From positions 248,001 through 312,000 of the forward strand of contig CAZIUE010000001.1 of NCBI GenBank assembly GCA_964542535.1: a stretch of DNA of 64,000 bases, read 5' to 3'. A program made the translations under genes and the position numbers. Positions within the stretch are counted from its first letter, which is position 1; every line of letters begins with the position of its first letter. Below the pieces are notes generated by a model, which saw only the letters and a list, made by a program, of their open reading frames with translations, was not told the DNA's origin and searched no databases. Source of the DNA: Pseudopelobacter sp964542535 (GTDB lineage Bacteria; Desulfobacterota; Desulfuromonadia; Geobacterales; Pseudopelobacteraceae). Positions 61,162-64,000 of the stretch are shown piece after piece.

Positions 61162-63885
61162 ATGATGTGGATGAAAAGACAATCGATTCTTTTGGCGCTT
61201 TCATTGGCAGTGGTTTCCGGCTTGTCAACCCCCACGCCAGGCTTCGCCGAATCCGCACAAATTGTATCCCCTGTTGCTCAAAATACAGTTGCGTCCATCG
61301 ATTCGATAACGGTTCAGGGTGAGGGAGCCGCGGCGGAACTAGTCATAAAGCTGTCTTCTGCGACTACCTATACCAGTTACAGAACAACCTCTCCTCTGCG
61401 GCTTGTGGTTGATCTTTCTCAAACCGACCAGGGGGCGGTCATGGCGCCGGTTGTGCTGAATCGCGGTAATTTTAAGGTTGTCACGGTTAATCGCTACGAC
61501 ACCGATGCAGGAGTGCTGACGCGCCTGGATGTTGAGTTGGAAAAGGATGCCGAGGCTATCGTGAGCGTTTCCAAGGATAGGCCCGCTGAGATCAGGGTTT
61601 CCTTCCCTGTGCTGGCTACCGCATCCACCACTCCTTCCGTCTCTGTCGCTGCGCCAGGTGCGGAAATTTCTGCTGCAACCGTCAGGTCACAAGGCCAGGA
61701 AACGCCGAACACCGCGTCGGAACCGACTCCCACGGCACAGAACAGGAAACCAAGTACACTGACGGCCGTGTCCGGCAAGAACAATGCAATTCTCCTCGCG
61801 ATTGATGGTGGGGTCAGAGAATTTACGGCCTTTCGTTTGAACAAACCTGACCGTTTTGCCATAGATCTCCATGGTGTTAAAAGCGTTCTGCCTTCACGCT
61901 TGTATTCTGTTAACACGATTGGTGTTTCTACTGTGCGCCTTGGGTTGTACCCGGATAAGATTCGGGTTGTGTTTGATGCTATCGATGGCGCCTTACCCAA
62001 GATCGTTGCGGAGAAAACAGCCGAAGGCATACGCGTGATGCCGATGGCGAAAACGGGCGACGCGTTGAATGGGGGTGGAGATACGTCTACTGGTCGATCT
62101 GATCAAGCTCAGCCCTCCTATGCGTCAGTTGAGAGCCAGAAAAAACCTTTGGCAGCAGCAAGCGATTCTACGTCAACGCCGCTGGCACCTGTGGATGGCA
62201 AGATCCCCGCTGTTTCCAGTGTGTCCCCTTCGCGGGTCGAAATGGTCGATTTTCAGGTGGTTAACGGTATTTCCCGTGTCGCCGTGAAAGTGAGCGGAGG
62301 AGCGGTTGTCGAACCCCCTGAAAAATCACCAGGTTTTGTTACTGTTACGGTTAAAAACGCGATTATTCCCAGCAACCTGCAACGCTCTCTGGAGGCAAAG
62401 GGGTTTTGGTCTCCGGTGCTGAGGGTTACCCCTCTTCTCGTGACGACACGCAAGGGAACAGACACGAAAATCCGCATTGCCCTGCGGAAAACGGTGCCCT
62501 ATGAATTCCGGCGTGAAGGGGATATGGTGTTCGTTGATTTCAAAAATCCGCAAGGAGCTCACGACACCTTGGCGGCTCCTTCTCCGGTCACAGGAAACGT
62601 TGAGGATACCCCCGGCAGCACAGCTTCGCTTCGATCTGAACTGCTCTCCTCTCCGGATGATTTCCCGAAGACTACTGGTTCCGCAAAACTGTATCGGGGC
62701 CGGCGGGTTACCCTTGAGTTTGCCGACGCCGACGTGCGCAAAATCTTTCAGCTGATATCGGAGGTCAGCAACAAGAACTTTGTTCTGGGGGACGACGTGA
62801 CCGGAACCATCAGCATCAAGCTGGTCAACGTCCCCTGGGATCAGGCACTGGACATCATTCTTGATGCGAAAGACCTTGAAATGCGTGAAACAGGAAACGT
62901 GCTGTCCATCAAGAAACGGGGCGCATTCAGGGAACAACTGGTTAGGCAGCCCACAGTTACGGAATATTTCCCCGTTAATTATAGTTCTGCAAAATCTGTG
63001 AGCCCGCAATTGGAGGCGTTGGTCGATCCAACACTGCTGAAAGAGAAATATGCTAAGGTCACAGTTGATGATCGCACCAACACGGTGGTGGTCACCTCCG
63101 TGCAGTCGGATATTGACAGGATAAGGGCCTATCTTGCCAAGATGGATATCCCGGAAAAGCAGGTCATGATCGAGGCGCGCATTGTGGAGGCAACATCTAC
63201 CTTTACCCGCAGCCTGGGGGTAAATTGGGGCGTTCACTATAACGATGCTTCAGGCTCGCTCCTGGGGATTACCCAGTTGGACACCGGTTTTGGTGGTCTC
63301 ACCAGTGCGCCGCCGACCAGTGGTACTGGAGATTCTGCGGGGGGGAACCTGGGGATTTCCTTCGGTGCCTTGGGGAATGGCGTGCAACTGGATATGAGGC
63401 TCAGTGCGGCTGCAACGGCCGGTCTCGTCAAGATTATCTCCAGTCCCAAGGTTGCGACGCTTAACAATAAGAAGGCCAAGATTGCCCAAGGCCAGCAGAT
63501 TCCCTATACCGCGTCGGACGGCGACAATGTTCAGACAAAATTCGTAGAAGCTGCTCTGTCCCTTGAGGTTACTCCCCATATCAATGCCAACGGGACCATC
63601 AGTCTGAGTGTTGTTGCCAAAAACGATTCCATGGGTGATGCTGTCGGTACTGATGAACAGCCTGCCATCAACACTAAGGAGGCGTCGACGGAGATGCTGC
63701 TGCGCGACGGAGAGACAACGGTGATCGGGGGTATCTTCGTGGACAGTGACAACGAATCAGATTCAGGGGTACCCTTCCTGATGGACATCCCGGTTATCGG
63801 CAAGTTCTTCAAGACGAACAACAAGACAAAGACCAAGACTGAGCTGCTGATTTTCATTACACCACGTATTATCGGCGTAACGTAG
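61162..63885 (+). CDS. pilQ: Type IV pilus outer-membrane secretin PilQ
   Basis: 907 residues. Signal peptide (~1-29), three AMIN-type domains that bind peptidoglycan (~40-125, ~205-285, ~355-455), STN/N0 (~515-585; VTLEFADADVRKIFQLISEV), N1 (~590-670) and the secretin domain (~680-905; VMIEARIVEATSTFTRSLGV, SSPKVATLNNKKAKIAQGQQ, LLIFITPRII). It forms the gated ring for the pilus. A strong hairpin follows 50 bases downstream. Confidence 0.96.
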   Translation: MMWMKRQSILLALSLAVVSGLSTPTPGFAESAQIVSPVAQNTVASIDSITVQGEGAAAELVIKLSSATTYTSYRTTSPLRLVVDLSQTDQGAVMAPVVLNRGNFKVVTVNRYDTDAGVLTRLDVELEKDAEAIVSVSKDRPAEIRVSFPVLATASTTPSVSVAAPGAEISAATVRSQGQETPNTASEPTPTAQNRKPSTLTAVSGKNNAILLAIDGGVREFTAFRLNKPDRFAIDLHGVKSVLPSRLYSVNTIGVSTVRLGLYPDKIRVVFDAIDGALPKIVAEKTAEGIRVMPMAKTGDALNGGGDTSTGRSDQAQPSYASVESQKKPLAAASDSTSTPLAPVDGKIPAVSSVSPSRVEMVDFQVVNGISRVAVKVSGGAVVEPPEKSPGFVTVTVKNAIIPSNLQRSLEAKGFWSPVLRVTPLLVTTRKGTDTKIRIALRKTVPYEFRREGDMVFVDFKNPQGAHDTLAAPSPVTGNVEDTPGSTASLRSELLSSPDDFPKTTGSAKLYRGRRVTLEFADADVRKIFQLISEVSNKNFVLGDDVTGTISIKLVNVPWDQALDIILDAKDLEMRETGNVLSIKKRGAFREQLVRQPTVTEYFPVNYSSAKSVSPQLEALVDPTLLKEKYAKVTVDDRTNTVVVTSVQSDIDRIRAYLAKMDIPEKQVMIEARIVEATSTFTRSLGVNWGVHYNDASGSLLGITQLDTGFGGLTSAPPTSGTGDSAGGNLGISFGALGNGVQLDMRLSAAATAGLVKIISSPKVATLNNKKAKIAQGQQIPYTASDGDNVQTKFVEAALSLEVTPHINANGTISLSVVAKNDSMGDAVGTDEQPAINTKEASTEMLLRDGETTVIGGIFVDSDNESDSGVPFLMDIPVIGKFFKTNNKTKTKTELLIFITPRIIGVT

Positions 63886-63935
63886 AAGTCCCATACCCTT
63901 CTGATGCAGTATCGAAAACATTCTTGCACTCCATG

Positions 63936-63975
63936 CACAACAACCTCCGGAAAATGCTTTCCGGAGGTTGTTGTG
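63936..63975. terminator. Perfect 18-bp inverted repeat after pilQ
   Basis: CACAACAACCTCCGGAAA and its exact complement flank a four-base loop. It follows the pilQ stop by 50 bases and is most likely the operon terminator, perhaps in both directions; no long T run follows on the + strand. Confidence 0.7.
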
Positions 63976-64000
63976 TTAATAGGTTCCTCGTCGCGTTATG

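Noticed and set aside
1..64000. CRISPR arrays, tRNA or rRNA genes, insertion sequences
   Set aside because: No spaced direct-repeat array, no tRNA-like T-loop/acceptor pattern, no transposase-like protein and no terminal inverted repeats were seen.

Overview
The window is chromosomal DNA of a Gram-negative bacterium of the Geobacter/Pelobacter type (Desulfuromonadia). The inference rests on gene content and order: the rimP-nusA-infB-truB-rpsO-pnp translation block, lipopolysaccharide genes (kdsD, kdsC, lptC-lptA-lptB) running into rpoN-hpf, a regulatory PTS with HPr kinase and RapZ but no sugar permease, and a type IV pilus region (pilD, sensor/regulator pair, very long PilY1, minor pilins, pilMNOPQ). 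Nearly every gene is on the + strand. The first 50 kb is clearly G+C-rich with many poly-G tracts. The pilus genes near the right end, especially about 57.4-61.2 kb, are visibly richer in A+T.

Region 1 (1-10.9 kb) is the right part of a biosynthetic cluster that enters the window already in progress. It holds the tail of a probable ketosynthase-fold protein, two tandem B12-binding radical SAM enzymes, a glycosyltransferase fused to DUF2062, an LpxL-type acyltransferase, two acyl carrier proteins, a lipoprotein deacetylase, an active ketosynthase beside a ketosynthase that lacks the catalytic cysteine, a condensation-domain-like acyltransferase and a small membrane protein. Genes are spaced or overlapped like one operon. 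The set resembles aryl-polyene-type envelope lipid clusters, but the paired radical SAM enzymes and the condensation-type acyltransferase do not fit a standard one.

Region 2 (10.9-24 kb) is mixed: a PanP-type aspartate decarboxylase, a LOG-family hydrolase, upp, an unusual fusion of a PolA-type 5'-3' exonuclease with RNase HI, two envelope proteins of unknown role, a metallo-beta-lactamase-fold protein divergent from a GlxA/FtrA-type regulator, a YceI protein, a LolB-like lipoprotein, a sirtuin and an aminotransferase. Region 3 (24-34.2 kb) is the rimP-nusA-ylxR-infB-rbfA-nrnA-truB-rpsO operon followed by pnp. A promoter and a terminator-like hairpin precede rimP, and strong terminators follow rpsO and pnp.

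Region 4 (34.3-45.2 kb) links Kdo synthesis, LPS export, sigma-54, ribosome hibernation, HprK, RapZ, an EIIA-Man protein, HPr and enzyme I. Only 4 bases separate ptsI from pilD. Region 5 (45.2-64 kb) is pilus assembly: prepilin peptidase, histidine kinase, NtrC-family regulator, then a near-consensus sigma-54 promoter with two enhancer-like repeats in front of a DsbC-like gene, a small secreted protein, PilY1 and four minor pilin genes, then pilM-N-O-P-Q and a perfect 18-bp inverted repeat. The sigma-54 gene, the activator and the target promoter are therefore all in one window.
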